Assembly (NCBI GenBank): GCA_963744005.1
Contig: CAVURU010000003.1
Span: forward strand, 2,170,001-2,234,000
DNA from: Palsa-504 sp963744005
Lineage (GTDB): Bacteria; Actinomycetota; Actinomycetes; Streptosporangiales; Streptosporangiaceae
Reading direction: 5' to 3'
DNA length: 64,000 nucleotides
The position numbers were made by a program, and so were the translations under genes. Below the pieces are notes generated by a model. That model had not been told where the DNA came from. It did not search any database and saw only the letters and a program-made list of their open reading frames with translations. Positions 8,694 through 18,397 of the stretch are shown here, piece after piece. How positions within the stretch are numbered: the stretch's first letter is position 1; every line of letters starts with the position of its first letter.

Positions 8694-9073
8694 CTGGCGG
8701 GCGTGCCGAGGTAACGGCGCGGGCCGCCGGCGGCCGGCCGGCGAGCCCGGTGAGGTAAATCTCGGCCTTATTTCCGGCGCGAATCGCGCCCGCGGGCCCG
8801 GCCCGGGAGCGCGAATGCCAGCCGGCCGGTGTTCGAGTCCCCGAACGGGCCGCGCGGACGCCCCGGGCCCGCCGCCAAATATTCGACGGATGACTAATGG
8901 TCGGGGAATGGAACGGATCGGAGTTCCGCGGCTGGCCGGCCGCCGGGCGCAGGCCCGCGCCCGGCGTTGACCCAGCCGAGCGCAGGCGTTAGCGTGACCG
9001 ATAAGTGGACGTTTGTCAATTGGTCGATGTATGCGCGTAGCCGAGGAGACCCGATGGCACGGCGAGGCTCGCG
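8694..9073. promoter_or_regulatory. Divergent regulatory region, tetR / CoA-transferase
   Basis: This 380-bp gap holds the tetR promoter and, at 8986-9039, the conserved block described separately. The tetR-proximal half is extremely GC-rich and featureless. A stretch TTCGAGTCCCCG near 8830 looks like a tRNA T-arm but has no partner arms. Confidence 0.6.
8986..9039 (+). promoter_or_regulatory. Conserved promoter/operator block, copy A
   Basis: A 13-base box (GCGTTAGCGTGAC, 8986-8998), a 12-base variable spacer and a 29-base box (9011-9039, with the core GTCAATTGGTCGATGTATGC). Both boxes and the spacer length recur exactly at 24246-24299 on the other strand. A possible -10 (TATGCG, 9030-9035) would start transcription near 9042, just before the GAGGAG ribosome site. 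No good -35 is visible, which would fit an activator-dependent promoter or an operator laid over a weak one. Confidence 0.75.
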
Positions 9074-9077
9074 ATGA
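9054..9077 (+). other. Seven-codon leader ORF (MARRGSR)
   Basis: The best ribosome site, GAGGAG at 9044-9049, is spaced for this ATG and not for the CoA-transferase ATG 20 bases further on. The short ORF ends in TGA overlapping the CoA-transferase start as ATGA (9074-9077), so ribosomes could re-initiate there. Whether it is a real leader peptide or chance is open. Confidence 0.35.
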
Positions 9078-11383
9078 CAACCCCCGGGTCACTGCCGCTG
9101 GACGGGATCCGCGTGCTGGACCTGTCCGGCCCGGTCGGCGCCTACGGCGGGCGCCTGCTGGCCGACGCGGGCGCCGACGTGGTCAAGGTGGAGCTCCCGG
9201 CCGGTGACGAGCTGCGCCGCCAGGGCCCGTTCGGCGGCCGCCGCCCCGATCCGGAACGCAGCCTGACCTTCGCGTACTACCACGCCAACAAGCGCGGGGT
9301 GATAGTCGACTACCGGAGCCCGCAGGCCCGCGACGTGCTGGCCGAGCTGGGCCGCGGCGCCGACGTCGTGCTGGCGACCCCGCCGGTGACGGGCTTCGAC
9401 CCGGAGACGGGCACACTGTCGTGGGCGGCCGCGGACGCGGTCGTCTGCGCCATCACGCCGTTCGGCCTGACCGGGCCCTACCGGTCCTGGCGCGCCACCC
9501 ACCTGGTCTCGTGCGCGCTGGGCGGCGTCATGTACTCCCAGGGGCCGCCGGAGGGGCCGCCGGTGGTCATGCCCGGCCGCCAGCTGTATGACCACGCGGG
9601 CACGCACGTCGCGATCGCGGTGCTGGCCGCGCTGCGGGCCAGGCCCGCGGCGGGCGGGCAGTTCGTCGAGCTGTCGGCGCACGAGTCCCTGGGCTGCTAC
9701 CTGTTCGACCTGCACCGCTACACCAACCGCGAGGACATCGTGCGGCGCCGGGCCGACTCGCCCGGGGTGGGCGGCATGTGGCCGTGCCGGGACGGGATGG
9801 TCGAGCTGGCCGTCACGACGCCCAAGCACTGGGCCGGCTTCGTCCAGCTGCTGGGCAGCCCGGCCGAGCTGAGCGATCCGGCGCTGACCGACATGAGCAC
9901 CAGGATGGAGCGCACCGACGAGCTCCGGGCGGTCATCGGGCCGGTCATCGCGGCCGCGGGCCGGGAGGATTTCGTGGCCCGGGCCCAGCAGCTCAGCGTC
10001 CCCTGCTCGCTGGTCAACACGGTCGGCCAGTTCAGCCAGGACCCGCAGCCGCGCAGCCGCGACTTCTTCGTGCGCACCCCGGTCGGGTCCCTGGGCGAGT
10101 TCGACGTCCCGGGGAAGCCGTTCCGCTCCACCGAGCCGCTGCTGGCCCAGTACCGGCGCCCGGCGCCACGGCTCGGCGAGCATGACCCGGCCGAGATCGC
10201 GCGCGAGTGGAGCTCGGCGCGGCCGGTGCCGCCGGGCCGGCCGCTGTCGGAGATCAAGGTGGTCTCGTTCGGCATGGTCATCGCGGGCGCGGTGTGCGCC
10301 ACGACGCTGGCCGAGCTCGGGGCCGACGTGATCAAGATCGAGTCGCCGACGGTGCCGGACACGACGCGCCGGCTGCGGCTGGCCGACGCCCCGGTCTACG
10401 AGCCGTCCGGCATGGAAACCTCGCCCATGTTCGCCAACTTCAACCGGTCGGTCCGCAGCCTGCCGCTGGACATGAAGCAGCCCGAGTCGGTCGACCTGGT
10501 GCTGCGGCTGGTCGCCGCGGCGGACGTGGTCATCGAGAACTACGGGCCGGACGTGCTGGAGCGCTGGGGCGTCGGCTACGAGAAGCTGGCGGCGGCCAAT
10601 CCCCGGATCGTGATGCTGTCGCAGACCGGCTTCGGGCACGGCGGCGGGCCGCGGTCGCACTACCTGGCCTACGGGGCGACCATCTTCTCCTTCATGGGCC
10701 TGACCCAGATCTGGGGCCGGTCGCACGGCACCCACCTGGACTACCCGGCCGCGGCGCACGGCGTATTCGCCATCCTGGCCGCGCTCGCGGCGCGCGACCG
10801 GACCGGCCAGGGCACCCACATCGACCAGGCCCAGATCGAGGTGGCCGGGGCGATCATGGGCCCGATGGTGCTGGACTACACGGTCAACGGGCACGAGCCC
10901 GGTGAGGACCCCGCGCCCGGCCTGGTGGTCCGCGGCCTGGGCGACGACGCGTGGCTGGCCGTCGAGCCCGAAGACGACCGCGACTGGCAGGAGCTGGCCC
11001 GGCTGGCCGGCGCGCCCGAGGGCAGCGACCACGACGCGGTGGCCGCCGCCGTGCAGGCGTGGGCCGCCGCGCTGACCCCGCAGCAGGCCACGCGCCTCCT
11101 GCAGCGGGCCGGGCTGGCCGCGGGCGCGGTGCAGAACAACGAGGACGTGACCCGCGACCCGCAGCACCGGGAACGGCACTTCCTGCAGGAGATGAACCAC
11201 CCCGACCTGGGCCGGGCCGAGTACGCCTGCCCGCCCTACCGGCTGGCCAAGACCCCGGCCACGATCAAGCGGCCGACCCCGCGGCTCGGCGAGCACACGG
11301 CCGAGATCCTGAGCGGGTGGCTAGACATGCCGCCCGAGGAAATCCAGACTTATGCCTGGCCGCCGGGGTTACGGGGCTCATGA
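9074..11383 (+). CDS. Double-length CaiB/BaiF family III CoA-transferase
   Basis: A 769-residue protein made of two CaiB/BaiF modules, about residues 5-370 and 385-750, where the usual enzyme is about 400 residues. Each half starts with the family pattern: IRVLDLSGPVGAYGGRLLAD and IKVVSFGMVIAGAVCATTLAE, each followed by ADVVKVE or ADVIKIE. The family's catalytic Asp is expected in the middle of a module; TNREDIVRR in the first half and DYPAAAHGVFA in the second are candidates. Such enzymes move CoA between acids and thioesters, a plausible first activation of the substrate. No in-frame start exists upstream because TAG occurs at 9038. Confidence 0.85.
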   Translation: MTTPGSLPLDGIRVLDLSGPVGAYGGRLLADAGADVVKVELPAGDELRRQGPFGGRRPDPERSLTFAYYHANKRGVIVDYRSPQARDVLAELGRGADVVLATPPVTGFDPETGTLSWAAADAVVCAITPFGLTGPYRSWRATHLVSCALGGVMYSQGPPEGPPVVMPGRQLYDHAGTHVAIAVLAALRARPAAGGQFVELSAHESLGCYLFDLHRYTNREDIVRRRADSPGVGGMWPCRDGMVELAVTTPKHWAGFVQLLGSPAELSDPALTDMSTRMERTDELRAVIGPVIAAAGREDFVARAQQLSVPCSLVNTVGQFSQDPQPRSRDFFVRTPVGSLGEFDVPGKPFRSTEPLLAQYRRPAPRLGEHDPAEIAREWSSARPVPPGRPLSEIKVVSFGMVIAGAVCATTLAELGADVIKIESPTVPDTTRRLRLADAPVYEPSGMETSPMFANFNRSVRSLPLDMKQPESVDLVLRLVAAADVVIENYGPDVLERWGVGYEKLAAANPRIVMLSQTGFGHGGGPRSHYLAYGATIFSFMGLTQIWGRSHGTHLDYPAAAHGVFAILAALAARDRTGQGTHIDQAQIEVAGAIMGPMVLDYTVNGHEPGEDPAPGLVVRGLGDDAWLAVEPEDDRDWQELARLAGAPEGSDHDAVAAAVQAWAAALTPQQATRLLQRAGLAAGAVQNNEDVTRDPQHRERHFLQEMNHPDLGRAEYACPPYRLAKTPATIKRPTPRLGEHTAEILSGWLDMPPEEIQTYAWPPGLRGS

Positions 11384-11423
11384 GCCGTGGTGAATACTGA
11401 TGTCGAAGAGACCCGGAGGTAGC

Positions 11424-12377
11424 GTGAGTCAGGTGTCAACGCCCGAAGAGCGGGCCATGGAGTACGACGAGTTCGGCTTCCTCGAGACGTACGCACGACA
11501 TGAGGGCATCCCGTGGAACGGCCGGCCCGAGGTGCACCGGGAATCGGTCACGATCGACGGCGTGCGGCTGAGCGGGCTGGTGTGGGGCAGCGAATCCCCG
11601 CAGCTGGCCTTCGTGCACGGCACCGGGCAGAACGCGCACACCTGGGATTCGGTGGCCATGGCCCTGGGCCAGCCGCTCATCGCCATTGACCTGCCCGGCC
11701 ACGGCCACTCCGACTGGCGCGAGGATCAGGACTACGGGCCGGCCACCAACGCCGGCACGGTGGGCGGCTGGCTCAAGGAGCTCCCGCCGCAGCCGCGGGC
11801 GCTGGTCGGGATGTCGCTGGGCGGGCTGACCTCGCTCGAGATCGCGGCGTCCGGCCAGGTGCCGCTCACCCACCTGGTGATAGTCGACATCACGCCCGGG
11901 GTCGGCCGGCGCAACCACCCGGCCCAGCAGCGGCCCAACGGAGTCGTCGGGCTGATCCGGGGTCAGCGGACCTTCGACACGTTCGACGAGATGCTGGGCG
12001 CGACCGCGGCGCTGGCGCCCAACCGCCCGGTGGAGTCACTGCGGCCCGGCGTGCTGCACAACTCGCGGCAGCTGGCCGACGGCCGGTGGTCCTGGCGGTA
12101 CGACCAGGCGGGCCTGAACAACCCGGCGCGGCGCAGCGACGACGGGCCGTCCCCGCTGGAGGCGCTGTGGGAGGACCTGTCCCGGCTCACCATCCCGGTC
12201 ATGCTGGTCCGCGGCGGGAACTCCAACATCGTGGCCGACGAGGACGTGGCGGAATTCCTCCGGCGCAAGCCGGGCTCGCGGGTCGAGCTGGTCGAGGGGG
12301 CCGGCCACTCGGTGCAGAGCGACCGGCCGGTCGTGCTGGCCGGGCTGATCACGGACTTCATCAACACGGCTCGCTGA
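11424..12377 (+). CDS. Alpha/beta hydrolase
   Basis: A 317-residue alpha/beta-hydrolase-fold protein. The oxyanion loop is FVHGTGQNAHTW, the nucleophile elbow GMSLGG (Ser), and the catalytic His lies in EGAGHSVQSDRP near the C-terminus. A lid-like insertion separates strands 6 and 7. I chose the GTG at 11424 because GGAGGT lies just before it; an ATG at 11400 is also in frame. It follows the CoA-transferase by 40 bp and is probably cotranscribed. Ring-fission (C-C bond) hydrolases, esterases and thioesterases all share these motifs, so the reaction is not settled. Confidence 0.8.
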   Translation: MSQVSTPEERAMEYDEFGFLETYARHEGIPWNGRPEVHRESVTIDGVRLSGLVWGSESPQLAFVHGTGQNAHTWDSVAMALGQPLIAIDLPGHGHSDWREDQDYGPATNAGTVGGWLKELPPQPRALVGMSLGGLTSLEIAASGQVPLTHLVIVDITPGVGRRNHPAQQRPNGVVGLIRGQRTFDTFDEMLGATAALAPNRPVESLRPGVLHNSRQLADGRWSWRYDQAGLNNPARRSDDGPSPLEALWEDLSRLTIPVMLVRGGNSNIVADEDVAEFLRRKPGSRVELVEGAGHSVQSDRPVVLAGLITDFINTAR

Positions 12378-12385
12378 GCAGAGCA

Positions 12386-12422
12386 CGCGCCCCGGTCACC
12401 CAGTGCGGGTGACCGGGGCGCG
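12386..12422. terminator. Bidirectional hairpin terminator
   Basis: A perfect 16-bp stem with a 5-base loop lies between the convergent hydrolase and etfA genes. The inner arms are GGTCACCC and GGGTGACC. No T-run follows on either strand, as is usual in actinomycetes. Confidence 0.75.
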
Positions 12423-12449
12423 GTCAGGTCGGCCCTCGGTCCGTGGTGG

Positions 12450-13425
12450 TTAGCCGCGGCGTTTGGTGATTTCGTCGGTGAGGGCGGGGATGACGTCGTG
12501 GAGGTCGCCGATGATGCCGTAGTCGGCGAGCTCGAAGATGGGGGCCTCGGGGTCCTTGTTGACCGCGGCGATGGTCTTGGAGGTCTGCATCCCGGCCCGG
12601 TGCTGGATCGCGCCGGAGATCCCGATGGCCAGGTACAGCTGCGGCGAGACCGTCTTGCCGGTCTGCCCGACCTGGTTGGAATGCGGGTACCAGCCCGCGT
12701 CCACCGCCGCCCGCGACGCCCCGACCGCCCCGCCCAGCAGGTCAGCCAGCTTCTCGATCATCGCGAAATGCTCCGGGCCGCCCAGCCCCCGCCCGCCCGA
12801 GACCACCACCGCCGCCTCGGTCAGCTCCGGCCGCCCGGAGGACGCCCGGACCTCACGGCCCGTCACCGTCGTGGCCAGAGCAGCCGGCGACAGCTCCACC
12901 GACACCTCCGTCACCTCCGGCGTCACCGCCGCGGGCTCCGGGCTCGTCGCGTTCGGCTTCACCGCGATCACCGGCACCCCCTTCGTCACCGCCGAGGTGA
13001 CCAGGAACGACGCCGCGAACACCGACTGCGTCGCCACCACGCCCGGCCCCGACCCGTCCCCGGCCGCCACGTCCACCGCATCAGAGATGAACCCCGACTC
13101 CAGCCGCAACGCCAGCCGCGCCCCGATCTCCTTACCCTCCGGCGACGCCGTCAGCAGCACCCCGGACAACTCCCCGGCCTGCCCCGCGATCTGCTGCAGC
13201 GCATCCACCTTCGCCACCACCAGATGATCAGTCACCGCCTGATCACCCACCACGAACACCTTCGCCGCCCCGTACTCACCCAGCACCGGCACCGCCCCCG
13301 CCGCCGCCGGCCCGAACACCACCGCGGCCGGGCTCGCCGATCCGCCGGGCCAGCGTCAGCAGCTCCAGAGTCGGCTTCGGCACCGACCCGTCCACCGCAT
13401 CCACCACCACAAGGACCACGCCCAT
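12450..13425 (-). CDS. etfA: Electron transfer flavoprotein alpha subunit, one apparent frameshift
   Basis: The start is the ATG at 13425 (MGVVLVVVDAVDG...), matching the conserved EtfA N-terminus. About 32 codons in, a GGG run at 13330-13332 holds one base too many; removing it joins EP directly to AAVVFGPAAAG and gives the full-length protein of about 324 residues. The C-terminal FAD domain is intact: SGGRGLGGPE, WYPHSNQVGQTGKTVSPQLY and ISGAIQHRAGM. EtfAB accepts electrons from acyl-CoA dehydrogenases. etfB lies just upstream on the same strand. A sequencing indel is likelier than a true null; if the shift is real, a shortened protein could only start at a GTG at 13322. Confidence 0.85.
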
Positions 13426-13498
13426 GACATTCCTGCCTCTCTGCGACACACCCGCCAGGGACCAGCCCCGGCCCGATAACCGACCCGGCTAGACCCGC

Positions 13499-14284
13499 CT
13501 AGATGAACCGCTGCGCGACCAGGAAATCAGCCAGCGCCGACCCCCCGTCACCATCATCCTTCACCATCTCACCCGCCGTCCGCGCCGGACGCCGCTCCGC
13601 CGCCACCACCGACGACCACGCCGCCCCCAGGCCCACCAGCGACGCGTCAATCCCCAGATCCGCCAGGCTCCACGTCGTCACCGGCTTCTTCTTCGCCGCC
13701 ATGATCCCCTTGAACGACGGATACCGCGCCTCACCCGTCCGGTCCGTCACCGACACCAGCGCCGGCAACGACGACGACACCGTCTCCGAGCTCATATCCG
13801 AATCACGCACGATCTGGACCCCGTCCCCCGACACCGACAACGACCCCGCATACGTCACCGCCGGCACCCCCAGACGCTCCGCCAGCAACGCCGGCACCAC
13901 ACCCATCCCCGCATCCGTCGACGCCATCCCCGTCACCACCAGATCAAACCCGATCCGCTCCACCGCCGCCGCCAGCACCAGCGACGTCGCGAACGCATCC
14001 GACCCGTGCAACGCCTCATCCGACACGTGAACCGCCGCATCACCCCCCATCGACAACGCCTTCCGCAACGCCTCCGCCGCACCCGCCGGCCCCATCGACA
14101 GATACGTCAGCTCCCACCCCCCGCCCGCCTCCTGCACCCGCAGCGCCTGCTCCGCCGCATACTCATCCAGCTCCGACAACCGCCCCGGAACCCCATCCCG
14201 ATCCAGCGTCCCATCCGCCGCGAACCGCCGGTCCGACGTCAGATCCGGAGTGAACTTCACCAGCACGACAAGCTTCGGCACCAC
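13499..14284 (-). CDS. etfB: Electron transfer flavoprotein beta subunit
   Basis: A 261-residue EtfB. It shows the N-terminal VVLVKFTPD, the AMP-binding region VVTGMASTDAGMGVVPALLAE, and SLPALVSVTDRTGEARYPSFKGIMAAKKKPV with the conserved recognition-loop area used for docking to dehydrogenases. It partners with EtfA directly downstream and probably hands electrons to the EtfD-like protein at 25604-27764. The GTG at 14284 has GAGGGTGG at a suitable distance. The gap to etfA is 73 bp. Confidence 0.92.
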   Translation of the reverse strand: MVPKLVVLVKFTPDLTSDRRFAADGTLDRDGVPGRLSELDEYAAEQALRVQEAGGGWELTYLSMGPAGAAEALRKALSMGGDAAVHVSDEALHGSDAFATSLVLAAAVERIGFDLVVTGMASTDAGMGVVPALLAERLGVPAVTYAGSLSVSGDGVQIVRDSDMSSETVSSSLPALVSVTDRTGEARYPSFKGIMAAKKKPVTTWSLADLGIDASLVGLGAAWSSVVAAERRPARTAGEMVKDDGDGGSALADFLVAQRFI

Positions 14285-14460
14285 GAACCACCCTCACCAG
14301 AAACTCAGGACCACAACCCGAAAGCCGCAGCCACCCGGACACCCAGCAGCAAAACCCACGAAACTTACCCGACCATCAAAACTAACAGCCACCCTCGGGC
14401 CTGGCCAGCCGCAGGCAGTGTGACCTGCGTCAGCCCGTCCCGGACGTGGTGACGGCGGGG

Positions 14461-15141
14461 TCAGACGTCCAGGAAGTCGAGCACGATCTCCATGCAGCGG
14501 ACGTCGTTGGGGGTGCCGAAGTGGTCCACCCCGCGCAACGTGACGAGGTCCGCGCCGGGGATGGCCTCGGCCAGCCCGTCGCCCGGGCCGAACGGGTCCT
14601 GGTCGCCGACCACGACGAGGACCGGACAGCTGATCTTGCCCACGTCCTGGGCGGTCAGCCGCTTGGCCGGGCGGCGCAGGAAGGCGATCAGGGCCGACCG
14701 GTCGTTGCGGTTGGCGTCGGCCAGCCGCCGGAAGACCACGCCCTGCATGTTCTCCGGGTCGGGCTCACCCTCCAGCGCGGACAAGATGTCGGAGGAGTCG
14801 CCCTCCTCCTCGGAGATGGCCTTCTCCCCGACGCCCATCAGCACGACCCGGCGGAACCGCTCCGGGTGCTCGCTGGCCAGGTGCATCAGGACGTGCGAGC
14901 CGGCCGAGAAGCCGACGGCGTCGACCTGCTCATGGCCCGCGATCTGGTCGGCGACGCGGGACTCGACCGACTCGTACTCCTCCGGCGAGGTGGGCTTGGG
15001 CGAGTTCCCGTGGCCGAGCAGGTCGACCGCGATGACCTCACGGCCGCCTTCGGTCAGCAGGTCGACCCAGCCGGGCTCCCGCCAGCCGTGCTCGGCGGAC
15101 GAGGCGAATCCATGGACCAGCAAGACGGGCAATTGTTCCAT
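14461..15141 (-). CDS. Alpha/beta hydrolase (small, lidless type)
   Basis: About 226 residues. It has LLVHGFASSAEHGW, VDLLGHGNS, the nucleophile elbow GFSAGS, the acid region VVGDQDPFGPG, and the histidine in RGVDHFGTP. I take the ATG at 15141 (MEQLPVLLVHGF) since the fold starts there. A GTG at 15177 would add 12 residues; neither start has a clear ribosome site. It lies between etfB and a crotonase-family gene on the same strand. A catabolic esterase or thioesterase is likely, but the substrate is unknown. Confidence 0.75.
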   Translation of the reverse strand: MEQLPVLLVHGFASSAEHGWREPGWVDLLTEGGREVIAVDLLGHGNSPKPTSPEEYESVESRVADQIAGHEQVDAVGFSAGSHVLMHLASEHPERFRRVVLMGVGEKAISEEEGDSSDILSALEGEPDPENMQGVVFRRLADANRNDRSALIAFLRRPAKRLTAQDVGKISCPVLVVVGDQDPFGPGDGLAEAIPGADLVTLRGVDHFGTPNDVRCMEIVLDFLDV

Positions 15142-15221
15142 GGCTTTGATAATAGATTGGCAGGCCCGCGTTGCCACCTAGCGCTGCTGAGTATCTGGCT
15201 GTCTGGCCGCCGGGCCGGGAG

Positions 15222-16034
15222 CTAGTTGCCCTCGAAGGTGGGGCTGCGGTGCTCGCGCCGGGCCTCGACGCCCTTGTGGATGTCGTTGGTGGCCAGGGTG
15301 ACGGGCTGGGCGAGCGCCTCCCACTGCAGGGCGGCCTCGAACCCGCCGTGCGAGCTCTGGGCCAGGCCGGCCTTGGTCAGCCGGGTGGCGATGGGCGCCG
15401 CCCGGGCCACCCCCTCGGCCACGTCCAGCGCGTGGCCCACCACGTCGTCGGCCAGCCCGCTGACCAGCCCCCAGGCCAGGGCCTCGTCCGCGGCCACCAC
15501 GCGGCCGGTGTACAGCATGTCCCGGGCCCGCGGCATGCCGACCGCCTCGGGCAGCAGCCAGCTGACGGCCATCCCGCCGTGCGTGCCGAGCTGGGTGAAG
15601 GGCGCGCTGAAGGTGGCCGACGGGGAGGCGAACCGCAGGTCGCAGGCCAGGGCCAGGCACAGCCCGGCGCCGACGGCCGGGCCGTTGATGGCGGCCACCA
15701 CGGGCACCGGGATCTGCTGCGGGGCGAGCCAGGCCCGGTAGAAGGGCAGCATCTTGTCCCGCAGCCGGTCCGGGGTGTTGTCGCTGAGGTTCCCCTGGTC
15801 GAGCCAGGACAGGTCGGCCCCGGAGCAGAACGCGCTGCCCGCCCCGGTGACGACCAGGGCGCGCAGTGACCGGTCTCCGGCCAGCTTGTCCATCACCGCG
15901 GTCCAGGCCGAGGTCAGCTCGGTGGTCATGGCGTTGCGCAACTCCGGCAGGTTCAGCGTCACCAGCGCCACGCCGGGCGAGGTCAGCTGGACATCCACCA
16001 GGCCTTCGCGCATGTCAGTCATATCGTTCACCAT
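15222..16034 (-). CDS. Enoyl-CoA hydratase/isomerase (crotonase) family protein
   Basis: A 270-residue crotonase-fold protein with the CoA oxyanion-hole motifs GAGSAFCSGADLS and AINGPAVGAGLCLALACDLRF. By alignment from memory with rat mitochondrial hydratase, the position of the first catalytic glutamate (Glu144) falls in SAPFTQLGTHGG and is not Glu. The second (Glu164) falls in RARDMLYTG as Asp. Simple hydratase chemistry is therefore doubtful; isomerase or C-C lyase activity is possible. The start codon follows the stop of the upstream SDR gene by 3 bp, and no ribosome site is clear. Confidence 0.8.
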   Translation of the reverse strand: MVNDMTDMREGLVDVQLTSPGVALVTLNLPELRNAMTTELTSAWTAVMDKLAGDRSLRALVVTGAGSAFCSGADLSWLDQGNLSDNTPDRLRDKMLPFYRAWLAPQQIPVPVVAAINGPAVGAGLCLALACDLRFASPSATFSAPFTQLGTHGGMAVSWLLPEAVGMPRARDMLYTGRVVAADEALAWGLVSGLADDVVGHALDVAEGVARAAPIATRLTKAGLAQSSHGGFEAALQWEALAQPVTLATNDIHKGVEARREHRSPTFEGN

Positions 16035-16037
16035 TCG

Positions 16038-18202
16038 TCACGCCGGACCAGGGCCGCAGGCTGCGGCGGTTCCCCTATAGTCCAGCCCCCGGCGGCTCGG
16101 CGCAGCCGCATCCGGCGGGCTGGCCGCCGCGGCACGCCGGATGGCGCCCTCCCGAGTGCCTCGGTCATGCCCGGCTCCCCCTCCGTCGCTGGACCCGCCC
16201 ACTAGGCTCACCCATAGTTTCAAAATAGTCAACGGGACGGGCTGGGGGGTGCGGGACGCCGGGCCGGGAGGGGGAGACTGGGCCGGGGAGACTGGGCCGG
16301 GGACGGGAGGCCGGGGAGACTGGGCCGGGGACGGGAGGCCGGGAGTGGGAGGTTGGCCCGGAGGGTGGGGCGCCGGGCGGCGGCGGGCTAACTTCGACAG
16401 CGCCGGGGTCCCGGGCGCGGTGGCGACGGCCTGGGCCAGCCAGTCGCCGATCCAGGACGGGAGGTCCGGGGTCCCGAAGGAGACGGAGGCCAGCGGCTCG
16501 GGGTGGCTGCGCAGGCCGATCCAGCCGGGCCGGGCGAGCAGCTCCGCGCCGCGCAGGGCGGTGGCGTCCCCGGCCCACAGCAGGCGAGCGGCCAGCTGGG
16601 CCACCGGATCCAGGTCATCGGGCCGGGCGGTGTCCAGGGCGATGGAGAACACGTCGATCAGGCCGGGCTGGGCCAGGGTGGCACAGCGGGCCAGCTGCGC
16701 GACGGCCTGGGCGGCCGGGTGGCGCGCGGGCGCGGTGGCGTCGGCCAGATGCACGATGCGCAGCGGCCGGGCGGACCGGATGGCCTGGCGGCCCGCGGCC
16801 TGCAGCCACCCGGCGTGGGCCAGCACCTCCTCGGTCACGGCCGAGTAGCCGTCCAGCAGGTCGGCCCAGGAGGCGACGGGGCCAGGTTCCTCGCCGGGCC
16901 CGGCGAACGAACCGGGCGCGATGACCACCGCGTCGAGGTGCTCGGTGATCCGCGCGGCCCGCTGGACGGCCTGGTCCACCACGTCGAAGCCGGCCGGCAG
17001 CGGCTCGAGCGCACCGGACGCAGGCCAGGCCGAGGCGGGCCGCCGGCCACGTCGATGGCGGTCAGCCCGCACCGGGCCACGGCCGGGGCCAGCGCCCGGG
17101 CGATGTCCGGGTGGCCGCAGGCGATCAGGCAGTAGCGCGGCTCGGACTCCTCATCGGCCACCGGGCCGGTGGTGCCGGGCTGGTCGAAGACGGGGCCGAA
17201 CCGGGCGTTGGCCCCGCCGGTGGAGCGCTGCCCGCTCTCGGCGGGAGCCAGCACGACGGGAACCAGGGTGTCCAGGGAGGCGGCGAAGTCCGCGGCACGC
17301 TCGGTGCGGATGGCCTCGATCAGCCGGGGCGGGGAGATCACGGACAGCTCGGGGCCGGCCGAGAAGACGATCTGGCCGCGCAGCGAGCCGGCCTGTTCCC
17401 CGGCCAGGTAGGCGCCGGCCGGCCCCATGTCCTGGGCGGTCGGCATCGAGGACAGGTCCAGGCCGCCGCCGGGCGGCGCGGCCGCAGCTCCCGCGCCGGG
17501 ACCGCCGTCGGGGCCGCCGTCGGGACGGGCCGGGGCCGCGGCCCGGGTGAGGGCGCCGGTCACCATCCGGGTGGCGGCGATGGGCGAGAGGGCGTTCAGG
17601 GCCACGCCGTCCGGGAGCAGGCCCGCCAGCTGCCAGGTCACGGCGGCGATGGCCCGCTTGGCGCAGGCGTAGGAGGCGTTGTCCCCGGCCGCGCGGGCCA
17701 GGCCGGCGCCCGAGGTCACGCCGACGATCCGGCCGTACCCGGCCGTCTCCATGAGGGGCAGCGCCTCGGCCAGGACGTTGAGGTAGCCGTCCAGGTGGAC
17801 GCCGAGAACGGCCCGCCAGTCATCCTCGGAGGCCTGCGCGAACGGCGCGAAGCGCAGGATGCCGGCCGTGTTGACCACGATGTCCAGGCCGCCGAACTCG
17901 GCCACCACCCCGGCGAACAAGGACCTGACCGCGGCCCGGTCGGTCACCGACGCGGCCGAGGCCCGGGCCACGCCGCCCGCCTCGGTGATGAGCTGCGCGG
18001 TCCGCGCGGCGGTGGGCTCGGCCAGCGGCTCGCCCTGCACGCCGACGCCCGGGTCCATGGCCACCACGGCGACGCCCTGGCGGGCCAGCTCGAGGGCCAC
18101 GGCGGTGCCGATGCCGCCGCCGCCCCCGGTCACCACGGCCACCCGCTGGCGCCCCGCCCCGGACCCCGCGGCCGGGCCGTCGCTGCTGGTCAGGTCGGTC
18201 AT
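16038..18202 (-). CDS. Two-domain short-chain dehydrogenase, one apparent frameshift
   Basis: The ATG at 18202 has GGGAGG upstream. Residues 1-300 are a classical SDR: VVTGGGGGIG, NTAGILRF, and the catalytic S-Y-K in TSGAGLARAAGDNASYACAK. After a linker comes a second, poorly conserved Rossmann-like part (RYCLIACGHPDIARALAPAV). In its middle the frame breaks; adding one G to the GGG run at 17037-17039 joins VAGG to PASAWPASGALEPLPAGFD and lets translation continue to 16038. The last 100 or so residues are Pro-rich and run through an out-of-frame 28-bp repeat, so the true C-terminus is uncertain. Likely a 3-hydroxyacyl-CoA dehydrogenase of the beta-oxidation set. Confidence 0.65.
16274..16343. 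repeat. 28-bp tandem repeat, two full copies plus a partial
   Basis: Full copies at 16288-16315 and 16316-16343 are identical and begin GAGACTGGGCCGGGG; a partial copy precedes at 16274-16287. The period is not a multiple of three, so the array shifts frame in the tail of the two-domain SDR gene. Confidence 0.8.
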
Positions 18203-18397
18203 GGTCAGCCTCCCGCCTAGGCGGCACCTCCTGGTGGCCTCACCGGGGGCGCCGTCGCCTGCCTCGCTTTTCCGACCATAAGGCGCACCACGCCGGTTGC
18301 GCCATGGCCGCGAGAACACCAGGCGGCACCGCTGGTCACCGGGGAGACGCTTTGTTACCTTTCGAACAGTAGGCGGTGAGCCCCGAAGGAGCGGCAC

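Noticed and set aside
8820..8850. TTCGAGTCCCCG looks like a tRNA T-arm
   Set aside because: One of the five T-stem pairs fails, and no acceptor, D or anticodon arm can be drawn in the 70 bases upstream.
16200..16240. TTGACTATTTTGAAACTATG on the minus strand as a promoter for the crotonase gene
   Set aside because: No -10 lies at 16-19 bp from TTGACT, so the resemblance stops at the -35.
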